DNA of 64,000 nt from Natrialba hulunbeirensis JCM 10989. GTDB taxonomy: Archaea > Halobacteriota > Halobacteria > Halobacteriales > Natrialbaceae. Below, in pieces: positions 8,354-17,814 of this stretch; the stretch's first letter is position 1, and every line of letters starts with the position of its first letter. Under the pieces are notes generated by a model that saw only the letters and a list, made by a program, of their open reading frames with translations, had not been told where the DNA came from and did no database searches. The stretch is taken from contig NZ_AOIM01000034.1 of NCBI RefSeq assembly GCF_000337575.1, positions 124,670 to 188,669 of the forward strand, read 5' to 3'. Both the position numbers and the translations under genes were made by a program.

Positions 8354-10189
8354 TTAGAGTTCGTCGAACTCGAGTTCCCCCGCTCGAAGATCCGCCATGA
8401 TCTCTGGCAGTTCCGACACCGGCAGTCGCGTCTGGTCCGTGGTGTCCCGTTCGCGGACGGTTACGGTGGTCTCCTCGTTCTCGAGTGTCTCGTAATCCAC
8501 GGTCACGCAGAACGGCGTGCCGACCTCGTCCTGGCGGCGGTAGCGCCGACCGATGTTACCCGAGTCGTCGTAGGTCACCGAGAGGCCCACGTCCCGGAGG
8601 TTTGCGACGATTTCGTCGGCGGTGGCCTCGAGTTCGTCGTCGTTCTGCAGCGGGAAGACGCCGACGAAGGTGGGCGCGACTTCGGGATCGAGCGCGAGGT
8701 AGGTGCGCTCCTCGCCGTCGACTTCGTCCTCCGCGTAGGCGTGGTGGAGGACGGTGTAGACGAGCCGGTCCACACCGAAGGAGGGTTCGACGACGTGTGG
8801 TACGATGTGCTCGCCGGCCTCGGTCTGTTCCTCGACTGCGAAGCCGGTCTTCTCGACGGGAATCTCGTGGTGCTCGCCCTCGAGTTCGATCTCGATGCTG
8901 TCACTCTCGAACGCATCACGGTCTCGGCCGGCGAGGGACTCGAGTTCGGAGACGACGGCCTGGGCGTCGCCGCCGAACTCGGGACCCAGATAACTCATGT
9001 CGGGGTCGACGGTTGCGCGCTCGACGGTCTTCGGTTCGTCGTACTGCCGGAAGACGGTAAAGCGGTCCTCGGAGTACTCGGCGTGCTTCGAGAGGTCGTA
9101 GTCGCTGCGGTAGGCGAAGCCGGCCATCTCGATCCAATTCCCGTCAATCTCACTCTCGGCGTCCCAACAATCTGCTGCGTAGTGCGCGCGCTCACCGGAG
9201 AGATGCTGACGGAACCGGAACCGGTCCATATCGACGCCGACGGCGTCGTACCACGGTTTCGCGACGCCGAGGAAGTACGCGACCCATTCGTCACCGATGA
9301 TGCCCTTGTCGACGGCCTCGCCGATGGTCGTCTCGATCTCTGCACCATCGTCGGCGTTCTGTTCGCTGGCCGGGTAGAGCGTTACCTCGACGTCCGCGAC
9401 CGCTTCGAGGTCCGGTTCGTCCTCCTCGGGATCGACGAAGTACTCGAGTTCGGCCTGCGTGAACTCCCGGGTGCGGATGATCGAGCGCCGTGGGCTGATC
9501 TCGTTGCGGTAGGCGCGGCCGATCTGGGTGACGCCAAAGGGGAGCTGATTCCGGGCGTACTCCTTGAGTCGCGGGAACTCGACGAAGATGCCCTGTGCGG
9601 TCTCGGGGCGGAGGTAGCCGGGCTGGGAGTCGCCGGGGCCGATGTTCGTCGCGAACATGAGGTTGAACGTTTCGACGGCCTGGCCCGCCAGCCCCGCACC
9701 GCAGGAGGGACAGACGAGTTCGTACTCGGCGATGACCTCCTCAACCTCCGGGATGGGGAGGCTCTCGGCGTCCTCGTACTCGGTGTTATCTTCGACGACG
9801 TGGTCCGCGCGGTGGCTCTCGCTACACTCCGGACACTCGACGAGCATGTCGTCGAAGCCATCGAGGTGGCCCGAGGCTTCGAAGACGGGTTCGGGCATGA
9901 TCGTCGGCGCGTCGATCTCCATGTTGCCCTCGGCGACGGCGAAGCGGTCGCGCCAGGCGTCCTCGACGTTGCCCTTCAGCGCTGCGCCCTGGGGACCGAA
10001 GGTGTAGAAGCCGCCGACGCCGCCGTACGCGCCCGACGATTGGAAGAAGTAGCCCCGGCGCTTTGCGAGTTCGACGAGTTTCTCGCTCGTCTGTTCGTCT
10101 GCCGCGGCTGCTTCTATCTCTGCGTCCGTCTCCGCAGTTGCCGCTGTCTCTGCATCCGTACTCGCCGTGTTCTGCTGTTGTTCACTCAT
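8354..10189 (-). CDS. glyS: Glycyl-tRNA synthetase
   Basis: About 611 residues, archaeal/eukaryotic alpha2-type class II enzyme that charges tRNA-Gly. Visible landmarks: KRRGYFFQSSGAYGG near the N-terminus, RPETAQGIFVEF and the motif 2 region FTQAELEYF, and the C-terminal anticodon-binding domain (VAPTFVGVFPLQ). A CPECSESH / CPSCGAG cysteine pair forms a zinc-ribbon-like insert. The start at 10189 gives MSEQQQ and an Ala/Glu/Thr-rich leader of about 40 residues. The ATG overlaps the stop of the upstream CBS gene in the octamer ATGAGTGA, implying translational coupling. Confidence 0.97.
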   Translation of the reverse strand: MSEQQQNTASTDAETAATAETDAEIEAAAADEQTSEKLVELAKRRGYFFQSSGAYGGVGGFYTFGPQGAALKGNVEDAWRDRFAVAEGNMEIDAPTIMPEPVFEASGHLDGFDDMLVECPECSESHRADHVVEDNTEYEDAESLPIPEVEEVIAEYELVCPSCGAGLAGQAVETFNLMFATNIGPGDSQPGYLRPETAQGIFVEFPRLKEYARNQLPFGVTQIGRAYRNEISPRRSIIRTREFTQAELEYFVDPEEDEPDLEAVADVEVTLYPASEQNADDGAEIETTIGEAVDKGIIGDEWVAYFLGVAKPWYDAVGVDMDRFRFRQHLSGERAHYAADCWDAESEIDGNWIEMAGFAYRSDYDLSKHAEYSEDRFTVFRQYDEPKTVERATVDPDMSYLGPEFGGDAQAVVSELESLAGRDRDAFESDSIEIELEGEHHEIPVEKTGFAVEEQTEAGEHIVPHVVEPSFGVDRLVYTVLHHAYAEDEVDGEERTYLALDPEVAPTFVGVFPLQNDDELEATADEIVANLRDVGLSVTYDDSGNIGRRYRRQDEVGTPFCVTVDYETLENEETTVTVRERDTTDQTRLPVSELPEIMADLRAGELEFDEL

Positions 10190-11033
10190 AGAGTGCCTCC
10201 AGAATATCCACGTCACAGACGATGCCGACGAGTTGCTCGCCCGTCACCATCGGAATCTGCTCGATGTCGTTGGTGATCATCTGCTGTGCGGCCTCCTGAA
10301 TCGTCTTCTCGGTCGAGACCGTCACCACGTCGTCGCTCATGAACTCCCGGACGGGACCGTTTGGAATCTCGATGTCCCGCGTCGGGAGGTAGCGACTGCC
10401 GACGCCCTTGATCCCTTCCCAGGACCACTCCGAGTCCTGATCCGGGAAGTTGTTCCCCGTCTCTTCCTCGCCCTCGACGATGCGGGCAACCTCGATGATG
10501 TCGACCTCCGTCAAGACACCGCTCATTCCACCCTCGTCGTCCAGCGCGACCGTGTAGGGAACGTTCGCGTACGACAGTTCGCGCTCGGCGACCGGCAGCG
10601 GAGCGCCCTCGTAAGTCGTGTTCACGTCCTCACTCGCGTAGCCGCCGACGGTGTCGTCGGTCTCCTGATCGCCCGTCGCGATCGCGTGGATCACGTCCGT
10701 CACTGTGATGATCCCCTCGAACTCGCCGTCGACGACCGGAACGCGGCGCGCGCCTTCCTCGACCATCGTTCGGGCGACCTCCTCGAGTCCCCTCTCGCGC
10801 GTCGTCGTCGGCACCTCGTCCATCAACATGACCAGCTGGTCCTCGTCGGGCTGTTCGATTAGCGTATCTCGAGAGACCAGTCCGCGGTACTCGGGGCCGT
10901 TGTCCGTCGGTTTTACGACCGGCACTGACGAGAACGACCGCTCCTGAAGGTACTCGAGTACGTCCGAGCGAGTGCCTGGCAGGTCGACGGTTACCACGTC
11001 CTCGCGGGGTGTCATCGCGTCGGCTACGTTCAT
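10182..11033 (-). CDS. Four-CBS-domain protein
   Basis: A 283-residue soluble protein starting MNVADAMTPREDVVTVD (ATG at 11033). It consists of four CBS repeats; typical repeat ends are seen as SVPVVK, RVPVVD, and PMVTGEQLVGIVCD near the C-terminus. CBS modules usually bind adenosine nucleotides or S-adenosylmethionine and regulate a partner. Here the partner may be glyS, which it overlaps by 8 bases in the same direction, a pairing I think is common in haloarchaea but have not checked. No catalytic domain is attached. Confidence 0.92.
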   Translation of the reverse strand: MNVADAMTPREDVVTVDLPGTRSDVLEYLQERSFSSVPVVKPTDNGPEYRGLVSRDTLIEQPDEDQLVMLMDEVPTTTRERGLEEVARTMVEEGARRVPVVDGEFEGIITVTDVIHAIATGDQETDDTVGGYASEDVNTTYEGAPLPVAERELSYANVPYTVALDDEGGMSGVLTEVDIIEVARIVEGEEETGNNFPDQDSEWSWEGIKGVGSRYLPTRDIEIPNGPVREFMSDDVVTVSTEKTIQEAAQQMITNDIEQIPMVTGEQLVGIVCDVDILEALYE

Positions 11034-11168
11034 GTCCCTACAGTAGGGCAAAAATGAGTATAAACCCAGTGTTTCGTGCGCCCGCGTTCGGCGCTCGTGT
11101 CAGTCCGTTTGTGTCTTCTGAGAGGTCGATTCGACGCGCTTATATGTCTTGGATTGTCACTCTCTACC

Positions 11169-11330
11169 ATGGTGTCGAAACCCCACACCACAGCGGCAGA
11201 CGAGACGGTCGTCGGCTCGATCGATTCGACGGATTCGAGCGACGAGTACGTCATTGCGGATATCTCGGCCGACGACGCATGGCTCTCCATGCGAGCGGAC
11301 GAGGCAATGACACTTCCGGCGTGGCGATAG
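11169..11330 (+). CDS. Short conserved haloarchaeal protein (53 aa)
   Basis: A 53-residue acidic protein, ATG at 11169, ending ADEAMTLPAWR. The core EYVIADISADDAWLSM is one I recall from many haloarchaea (DUF7556-type, not checked). The frame is open further upstream to 11076, but the conserved part starts at MVSKPHTTA. No membrane segment or cysteine. Function unknown. It is divergent from the CBS/glyS pair. Confidence 0.75.
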   Translation: MVSKPHTTAADETVVGSIDSTDSSDEYVIADISADDAWLSMRADEAMTLPAWR

Positions 11331-11559
11331 GGGGGTTTCACTGTTCGACACGGTGGGGGCCTGTCGGGCTGCAGTGGCGTACAAGCGGGCGCTTCGTTCG
11401 CGTCCGCTACTTCTTAGCTATCGTAAAAACGTCTTTGAGCTTGCTTTGTTTCGCCTCATCAAGGTGCTCGCCGAGAATCTCTTTAGCGTCGTCAGGTCGT
11501 GATGGACTTTTTTCGTAGGCTTGAGTACAAAAATTCGAGTTTTCGGAGAAACGTGCTAT

Positions 11560-12615
11560 CTAGTATATCTCCTCTTGGAGACATAGCACTGGAACGACCG
11601 ACGTGTCGTCTCGCTCCGGGAATGTTACCGTAACTTCGGCAGATTGGGGCGTCGATTCGACGACTGTTTCGAAGTCCACCTGGGGTCCCCAGTTCTCACC
11701 CGATCCATACTCGATTTCACCCTCGTTCGAATACATTGTTGTATGACGGACGACGGGGGTGACAGCGACCTCGCTCTCGGATTCCGTCCAGTCAACGGCT
11801 TCTTCGTGATCGAAGAACCCGTCCGTGACCGCATCCGGTTCAACGTCGATCGCGGTTTCCCTCTCTTCGGCTCCATCTACCGTCGCCTTCACGATACCCT
11901 CTTCTTCAAGGAGCGTTTGGACGTGATCTATAGTGGCGCTCGTTGCCTGTCTTGTGCTCCATTCGTCAAACGCCATCTCTTTCGTCTCTCCTGTTTCGGT
12001 CTCGATGGAGACACGATTGTCGTCCCCAGAATGTTCGTACTCTTGGTCGGGAGCCGCTTCAATCGAAACGGGGGGTGCTTCACCGAGAGCCAAAGCACGT
12101 TCGGTGGTCCCAGCATCTTCGCCGTCAACCTCCACACTCACTGTCTCGGGGATTCCGGCCATCTCATCGGTGATACGGAGGACTAATCCATGATAGGCCA
12201 AATCGTGGTCTCCTGCGTCTGGAGAGACGGTCTCTACGATTGCATGGATACCGGACTCCGTGCGATCCATCGCCGCCAGTTCTAACCGATGCGGACTTGA
12301 CCACAACCCTGCCAAGATAGCTACAAGATATGAATTGTTGAAATCCGTCTCGTTGATAAACGCATCTACATCCCCGTGCTGTTCTAGCCGAGCTTCGGCT
12401 GCCGCTCTATCGGCAAGAACCGTCTGGTAGGATGACGGTGTGCTTGATAGACCGCTTGCCAGTTCGGTATCCGCAAGGGGAGAGGCCCGGTAGAGAGACT
12501 CAACGGACATCCCGACAGGGTTCTCTGATCCAGTCTCTTCTCCTCTACCCAAGCAACCTATTACCCCGAACGAAAGGAGCGACGACGTTGCGAGGAGTTT
12601 CCGACGCTTCATCAC
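11560..12615 (-). CDS. Secreted lipoprotein of unknown function, low GC
   Basis: A 351-residue protein with the signal MMKRRKLLATSSLL and a lipobox FGVIGC (Cys near 21), hence probably a membrane-anchored lipoprotein. The mature part is acidic and shows no domain I recognise. Third codon positions are noticeably more A/T-rich than in glyS or the ABC genes, suggesting recent acquisition. The start could be either of the first two Met codons. It stands alone between a short gene and a divergent one. Confidence 0.75.
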   Translation of the reverse strand: MMKRRKLLATSSLLSFGVIGCLGRGEETGSENPVGMSVESLYRASPLADTELASGLSSTPSSYQTVLADRAAAEARLEQHGDVDAFINETDFNNSYLVAILAGLWSSPHRLELAAMDRTESGIHAIVETVSPDAGDHDLAYHGLVLRITDEMAGIPETVSVEVDGEDAGTTERALALGEAPPVSIEAAPDQEYEHSGDDNRVSIETETGETKEMAFDEWSTRQATSATIDHVQTLLEEEGIVKATVDGAEERETAIDVEPDAVTDGFFDHEEAVDWTESESEVAVTPVVRHTTMYSNEGEIEYGSGENWGPQVDFETVVESTPQSAEVTVTFPERDDTSVVPVLCLQEEIY

Positions 12616-12785
12616 GGGAAATTAATATCACCACACACAAATATCTTCTTCAAGCACAAATATCGATTTTACAGTCGTAATCGTCCCAGTATGGCGCTCG
12701 CGACATGATCTCTTACGGTGAGTCGCCTCGTTTAGTGATTTACCAGAGCCCAACATTTAGTACACCGTCGTTGATGTCGTAGTCG

Positions 12786-13379
12786 ATGGTCGATCATCAG
12801 CGCACAGATAGCCGACGTGACGGCGGTCGAACTGGCGGAAATCGACCGCGAAGATCTGGCGTCGGCCCTGGTCCCGGCCCCGGCCCCGGTCCCGGACCCA
12901 GAACCAACTCCGGAACCGGACTCGAGTCCACGTCTGACTCCCGGTACTCGATCGCGTCGTTGCTCTCGTCGCTCGTCCCCAGACCGCTCGCTCGGCGGGC
13001 GATTTCGGTGTCGGTGACGAGCGACCGCGACGTCTACGCGCAGGACGAAGCCGTCTCGTTCACCGTCGCGTTCCGCAATCGACTCCCGGTTTCGGTTGCC
13101 GTACCCACGCCGCGCCGTCGCCGCTGGGGCTGGTCTGTCGACGGTGAACTCGAGGCGAGCGACGAGCGCCGCTATCTTCAATCCGCCCCCTCCACGTTTC
13201 GGTTCAGCGCGGGCGAGCGAAAGGAGATCCGCGTAACCTGGAACGGCCGCTTCGAGCGGACCGCGGGTCGCCACGAGTACGTCGTCCCAGATCCGGGCGA
13301 GTACGAGATTCGGGCGTTCATCGCGACCAGGGAGGGCCGCTACCAGCCGAGCGATTCGACTGTTGTCCGAATTCGATGA
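12786..13379 (+). CDS. BsuPI/Ig-like beta-sandwich protein with Gly-Pro tract
   Basis: A 197-residue protein. The first 60 residues are basic and contain an alternating Gly-Pro run (residues near 26-37) encoded by period-6 repeats. The second half, ISVSVTSDRDVYAQDE then VAFRNRLPVSVAV and a closing GEYEIRAFI, has the pattern of BsuPI-type (intracellular proteinase inhibitor-like) or related Ig-like domains. No signal peptide is visible from this start; a later start is possible because the N-terminal half is low complexity. Function unknown. Confidence 0.7.
   Translation: MVDHQRTDSRRDGGRTGGNRPRRSGVGPGPGPGPGPGPRTNSGTGLESTSDSRYSIASLLSSLVPRPLARRAISVSVTSDRDVYAQDEAVSFTVAFRNRLPVSVAVPTPRRRRWGWSVDGELEASDERRYLQSAPSTFRFSAGERKEIRVTWNGRFERTAGRHEYVVPDPGEYEIRAFIATREGRYQPSDSTVVRIR
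12861..12899 (+). repeat. Period-6 CCGGYC-type simple repeat
   Basis: Tandem imperfect hexanucleotides (cccggc/cccggt) within the 12786 gene, encoding Gly-Pro dipeptides in frame. Confidence 0.7.
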
Positions 13380-13992
13380 CCGATTCGCGAAGGCGGGTGT
13401 ACTCGAGTACAGTAGTACAGTGTGTCGAGCGTGACGTGTACAGAATCGAGCGCACGGGAGTACGAACGTCGACCGCATCCCACGATCAATTGCTATGGGA
13501 GACGAACCGAGAGTGGAGGGGTGAGAGCGCAGCGAACAGAGCGAGGGTGGAGACCGACCGGAGGGGAACCGGACTCCAGCGGTTCAGCCGGCAGTTTCGG
13601 AGTTCTGCCGCTTTATCCGGTGAGGAAGCCACCCGGCGGGATGCGCGTCGATGGACGTCCATCTTCGTCGGCGTTGGTATCGTCACCGAACTCCGGGGAG
13701 TGTCGGATGGTTCGTCGAGCCTTTGCGACCGTGCGGTTACAGGCGGCAACCGTAGCGAGGATCTTACTCATACATGAGTTAATAGTGCCGTCGGCCACAT
13801 AAGTATTTATGAGATGGAAGATCATGTGTTTCTCGTCCGTGTATCTCTGCTTCTCGTGAACGAAGACTGGTGTTTAGTGCGTAGATAGGGCTCAATACAG
13901 TTGTTCTACAGTTACTATTTTTGGAGTGAATGGGGAATCATGATATGTGTGAATTGTGAGTAGTGCTCGCCACACTGCCAGCTCCACCCAAC
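13380..13992. other. Long intergenic region, no certain gene
   Basis: About 610 bases. The right half (13800-13980) is AT-rich. Several open frames overlap; only one short reverse ORF (13613-13771) has plausible composition and is listed separately with low confidence. I see no RNA gene, mobile element or long repeat here. Confidence 0.4.
13613..13771 (-). CDS. Possible 52-residue protein
   Basis: Reverse ORF beginning MSKILATVAACNRT and ending PPGGFLTG. Codons are moderately G/C at third positions and it is basic then acidic, so it could be genuine or a relic. Competing frames overlap it on the other strand, and I recognise no family. Confidence 0.25.
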   Translation of the reverse strand: MSKILATVAACNRTVAKARRTIRHSPEFGDDTNADEDGRPSTRIPPGGFLTG

Positions 13993-15498
13993 TCACCGCT
14001 GTAAATGACAGGCAGTGAAATGCGACTCGCCGCCGTACTCCGGCTCAATCTCGTAGGCCGGTCGCTCTCGCGCACAGATACTCTGCTCGGCAAAGGACTC
14101 GAGTAGCAACGTCGTCGCAGAGTTCCAGGCGACCACTCGCGACTGACCGCCGCCGGCAGTCGCCTGTCCGCCGTCGGTGGCCGTCTCACCCTGCTGTCCC
14201 GCCTGCGTCACCTCGGCGGCCGACTCGTGATCCGTCGCGACGAGTTCGATAGCCTCCTCGACGATTCGGCCGGGTTCGCCCTGCGGGAGCGTCCCACCGA
14301 AGAAGTCGGCGCGCAACTCGGCGGCCGTCATCGGCTCGAACGTCCGCCGCTTGACCGCCCGCATGAACGCTCGCGTCTGTGCCCACTCCTCGTCGGTCCA
14401 CTCGTACGCCTCCGGCGCGATCAGGCGCGGACACCGCGTCCGGAACCGACACCCTGAGGGTGGATCGACCGGGCTCGGCACCTCGCCCTCGAGTACCCCC
14501 CGCGCGCCAGTTTCCCGGGGGTCGGGAACCGGGATGGACTCGAGTAGCGCCTCGGTGTAGGGATGCTGCGGGTTCTCAAAGAGTTCCTCCTTGTCGGCGA
14601 GTTCGACGATGTTCCCGAGGTACATCACCGCGACCCGGTCGGAGATGTGGCGGATGACAGAGAGGTCGTGGGCGATGAAGAGGTAGGTAAGTCCAAACTC
14701 GTCCTGCAGGCGCTCCATCGTGTTCAGTACCTGCGCCTGAATCGAGACGTCGAGCGCGGAGACGGGTTCGTCACAGACGATGAAGTCCGGGTTGACCGAC
14801 AGCGCGCGGGCGAGGTTGACCCGTTGGCGCTGGCCGCCCGAGAAAGCGTGGGGATACCGATTGTAGTGGTGGGGGTCGAGGCCGACGCGCTCGAGGAGGT
14901 CCTTCGCTCTGGCCTCCCGTCCTTCGTCGTCGAGCATCCCATGGGCGTGCATCGGTTCCTCGATGATTTGCCCGATCGTCAGCCGCGGATCCAGCGAGGC
15001 CTGCGGATCCTGGAAGATCATCTGGATCTCCGAGCGCTTCGTCCGCAGATCCTCGCCGCTGAGCGTCGCGAGATCCTCTCCCTTGAACGAGATCCGTCCT
15101 GCGGTCGGCTCCAGCAGCCGGAGGATCGTCCGACCGAGCGTGCTCTTTCCACAACCCGACTCGCCGACGAGGCCGAGCGTCTCGCCGCGGCGAATGTCGA
15201 AGGTCACGTCGTCGACGGCCTTGACTCGCTCCTCGCCCACGCTGATCGGCGGGAACTGGCTCGTATCGACGGAGACACCCGAGAACAGGCCGGAGCTCTG
15301 GTCGAAGTATTTTTTCAACCCCTCGATCTCGACGAGCGGTTCGCCGTAGGGGACGGTCTCGCCGGACATCTCCGAGCCGAACTGGCCGGCCTCGCTGGCG
15401 AACTGACCGGCGTCGCTGGGGGTGTCGGTATCGGTGCTGGCGTTGGCGTTGGTGTCAGCACCGGTGCCAGTATCGGTCCCCGACGTACGCTCACTCAT
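13993..15498 (-). CDS. dppF: Peptide ABC transporter ATP-binding protein (OppF/DppF type)
   Basis: About 501 residues. After an unusual Thr/Asp/Gly-rich leader of about 70 residues comes the nucleotide-binding domain: Walker [10 protein letters not shown], signature LSGGQ-like FSGGQRQR, and Walker [13 protein letters not shown]. The C-terminal oligopeptide-transporter extension ([10 protein letters not shown]) follows. It energises the BC permeases encoded in the same operon. The ATG at 15498 overlaps the stop of the DppD gene in ATGAGTGA. The tail after about residue 430 is an additional Gln/Gly/Ala-rich extension ending near a Cys-His cluster, not usual for the family. Confidence 0.93.
   Translation of the reverse strand: MSERTSGTDTGTGADTNANASTDTDTPSDAGQFASEAGQFGSEMSGETVPYGEPLVEIEGLKKYFDQSSGLFSGVSVDTSQFPPISVGEERVKAVDDVTFDIRRGETLGLVGESGCGKSTLGRTILRLLEPTAGRISFKGEDLATLSGEDLRTKRSEIQMIFQDPQASLDPRLTIGQIIEEPMHAHGMLDDEGREARAKDLLERVGLDPHHYNRYPHAFSGGQRQRVNLARALSVNPDFIVCDEPVSALDVSIQAQVLNTMERLQDEFGLTYLFIAHDLSVIRHISDRVAVMYLGNIVELADKEELFENPQHPYTEALLESIPVPDPRETGARGVLEGEVPSPVDPPSGCRFRTRCPRLIAPEAYEWTDEEWAQTRAFMRAVKRRTFEPMTAAELRADFFGGTLPQGEPGRIVEEAIELVATDHESAAEVTQAGQQGETATDGGQATAGGGQSRVVAWNSATTLLLESFAEQSICARERPAYEIEPEYGGESHFTACHLQR
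15421..15480 (+). repeat. Period-6 simple repeat in the dppF leader
   Basis: Imperfect hexanucleotide array (ggtgtc/ggtatc/ggcgtt) that encodes the Thr/Asp/Asn/Gly-rich leader of the ATPase on the reverse strand. Confidence 0.65.
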
Positions 15499-16651
15499 CG
15501 TGTTCACCTCCGTCGGTCCGTTCGCTCTCGCCGCGGCCACCGTCGGTCGCGCTCGCGGGCGTCTGCTGGTCGGCTCCGGCACCGTTCTCGATCGGGACGC
15601 TCTCCTCGTAGTCCGAACCGAAGACGTCGTGTTTGATGCAGGCGGCGCGGTGTGGGTAGCCCTCGGCGCGTGCGACCTCCCTGTTCTCGGGATGGATGCG
15701 CTTGCACGCTTTCCGGGCGTCGGGACAGCGCGGGTGGAACCGACAGCCCGACGGCGGGCTGATCGCCTCCGGCATTACGCCTGTGATCGGGTCGAGTTCG
15801 TCGACGGTCCGGTCGGGCCGCGGCATCGAGTCCAGCAGCGCGTCGGTGTAGGGGTGTTTGGTGTCGTAGAACAGTTCGTCCACCGGCGCTTGCTCGACGA
15901 TTTCGCCGAGGTACATCACGTTCACGCGGTCGCAGATTTCGGCGACGACGCCCATGTCGTGGGTCACCCAGATGAAGCTCGTATCGTACTTCTGCTGGAG
16001 TTCGTCGACCAGGTCGATGATCTGGCCCTCGACGGTCACGTCGAGCGCCGTTGTCGGCTCGTCGGCGATGATGAGACTCGGTTCGCAGGCCAGCGCCATC
16101 GCGATGAGCACCCGCTGGCGCATCCCGCCGGAGAACTGGTGGGGATACTCCTCGTAGCGCTCCTCGGGATCGGGAATGCCGACCTCGCGAAGCATGTCGA
16201 TCGCCTCCTGTCGTGCCGCACCGTTTGACAGATCGCGGTTGAGTTCGATGAACTCCCGGAGCTGACTACCGACGGTGAAGACGGGGTTGAGCGACTCCAT
16301 CGGATCCTGAAAGATAACGGCGATCTCGTTGCCCCGGATACGCGTGCGCACTTCCTCGTTCGTGAGCATGTCCTCGCGCTCGCGGAGTTCGCCGTCGGGG
16401 CCCTCCTCGAGTCCAAAGATCGTTTCGCCCTTGTAGGTAATCTCACCGCCGACGATCTCCCCGGGTGACTCGATGAGCCGAAGGAGACTCATCGAGGCGA
16501 CGCTCTTGCCGGCCCCGCTCTCGCCGACGAGGCCGACGATTTCGCCCTCGTAGACCTCGAAGGAGATGCCGTCGACTGCCCGCACGGTTCCTGCGTCCGT
16601 GAAGAACTGTGTCTTGAGGTCCTCGACGCGAAGGAGTGGTTCTGCGCTCAT
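15491..16651 (-). CDS. dppD: Peptide ABC transporter ATP-binding protein (OppD/DppD type)
   Basis: About 386 residues from the ATG at 16651 ([12 protein letters not shown]); upstream frame extension lacks coding character. Walker [10 protein letters not shown], signature FSGGMRQR and Walker [13 protein letters not shown] are present. The Cys-rich oligopeptide-family C-terminal motif [11 protein letters not shown] follows. It pairs with the overlapping DppF to form the heterodimeric ATPase. It is the fourth gene of the operon, 61 bases after the permease gene. Confidence 0.95.
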   Translation of the reverse strand: MSAEPLLRVEDLKTQFFTDAGTVRAVDGISFEVYEGEIVGLVGESGAGKSVASMSLLRLIESPGEIVGGEITYKGETIFGLEEGPDGELREREDMLTNEEVRTRIRGNEIAVIFQDPMESLNPVFTVGSQLREFIELNRDLSNGAARQEAIDMLREVGIPDPEERYEEYPHQFSGGMRQRVLIAMALACEPSLIIADEPTTALDVTVEGQIIDLVDELQQKYDTSFIWVTHDMGVVAEICDRVNVMYLGEIVEQAPVDELFYDTKHPYTDALLDSMPRPDRTVDELDPITGVMPEAISPPSGCRFHPRCPDARKACKRIHPENREVARAEGYPHRAACIKHDVFGSDYEESVPIENGAGADQQTPASATDGGRGESERTDGGEHDE

Positions 16652-16712
16652 GGGTGGGGTGGTGTTGTCATCGTCGGTGTCGTGGGTTACTCGTGATCGG
16701 TTCGGTAGTCGG

Positions 16713-17714
16713 TCAGTCGTCGATTCGCGGATCGAGCGCGTCCTGCAGGCCGTCACCGAACAGGTTGAATCCCATAATCGTGATCAGGATTGCAAGGCCC
16801 GGCCAGATCGAGAGCCAGACGTTCGAGTGCATGTAGCCGTGTGAGACGTTGAGCATCTGTCCCCAGTCCGGCGTCGGTGGCTGTGCACCGTAACCGAGGA
16901 ACGAGAGGCCGGCGACGATGAGAATCGTGACGCCGATCTGGAGGGTTGCATAGACCAGCACAGGCGCGAAGCTGTTCGGAATCACGTGTCTGAGGATGAT
17001 GTTTCGGTTCTTCACACCCGACGCCTTCGCGGCCTCGATGTAGTCCATCTCGCGCACCGAGAGTACCTCGCTGCGGATGATCCGGGCGAAGACGGGGATG
17101 AACGTGATTCCGACGCCGATGATCGCGTAGGTAATATCCGGTGTCCCGCCGCTGACGAACACCGTGAAGACGATGATGAGGATCAGCGGGGGGATCGCGT
17201 AGACGGTTTCGACCATCCGCATGAGCACGTCGTCGACCCGGCCGCCGTAGTATCCGGAGACCGCTCCAATGAGCGTTCCGCCGACGAAGCCGATCAGCGT
17301 CGAGGCGATGCCGACGCTGACGGACACCTGTGCGCCGTAGACGATTCTGGTGAAGTAATCGCGGCCGCTCGGATCGGTGCCAAGCGGATTACTCAGTGAG
17401 CCATCGGCGTGAAACGCCGGTGGAACGTTCTCCTCTCCCTGTCCCGGTGGTGGAATCCGCTCAGGATGATCGAAGATCGGGAGCGCCTCGGCGAACGTAA
17501 AGTCCGACACGGCACCGAAGGTGAGCCGCGAGAGGTTGCTGTCGATCATCGTGTACGCCGAGATCAGCAGGACGATTGCGACGACGTATAGCCCCCATCG
17601 CGCGGTCGTATCCTGCATCACCTTCGCGAACGTGTAGCGCCAGCCGAACTTGGCTTCGACGTCCTCCGGTGGGCCGCCGGATCGATCTCCCATCTGGCCT
17701 TCACCGATTGCCAT
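16713..17714 (-). CDS. dppC: Peptide ABC transporter permease (DppC type)
   Basis: A 333-residue inner-membrane permease with about six segments. An N-terminal DppC-type leader (MAIGEGQMGDRSGG) precedes the first segment. The family motif DPSGRDYFTRIVYG and the EAA loop IEAAKASGVKNRNIILRH, which docks onto the ATPase, are visible. Together with the next gene upstream it forms the translocation pore. Spacing to DppB is about 100 bases. Confidence 0.95.
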   Translation of the reverse strand: MAIGEGQMGDRSGGPPEDVEAKFGWRYTFAKVMQDTTARWGLYVVAIVLLISAYTMIDSNLSRLTFGAVSDFTFAEALPIFDHPERIPPPGQGEENVPPAFHADGSLSNPLGTDPSGRDYFTRIVYGAQVSVSVGIASTLIGFVGGTLIGAVSGYYGGRVDDVLMRMVETVYAIPPLILIIVFTVFVSGGTPDITYAIIGVGITFIPVFARIIRSEVLSVREMDYIEAAKASGVKNRNIILRHVIPNSFAPVLVYATLQIGVTILIVAGLSFLGYGAQPPTPDWGQMLNVSHGYMHSNVWLSIWPGLAILITIMGFNLFGDGLQDALDPRIDD

Positions 17715-17814
17715 GCTTAGTCACCTCCTGTGGTGGTGTCGCTGTTCCGAACACTGTTCAGACCAGTTCCCAGGTCGCTTCCATCGCCGAGCGTGGTACT
17801 AATTCCTCGCATGG

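Noticed and set aside
8210..10276. 688-residue forward ORF over glyS
   Set aside because: Shadow of glyS caused by high GC at third positions; glyS motifs are unambiguous on the other strand.
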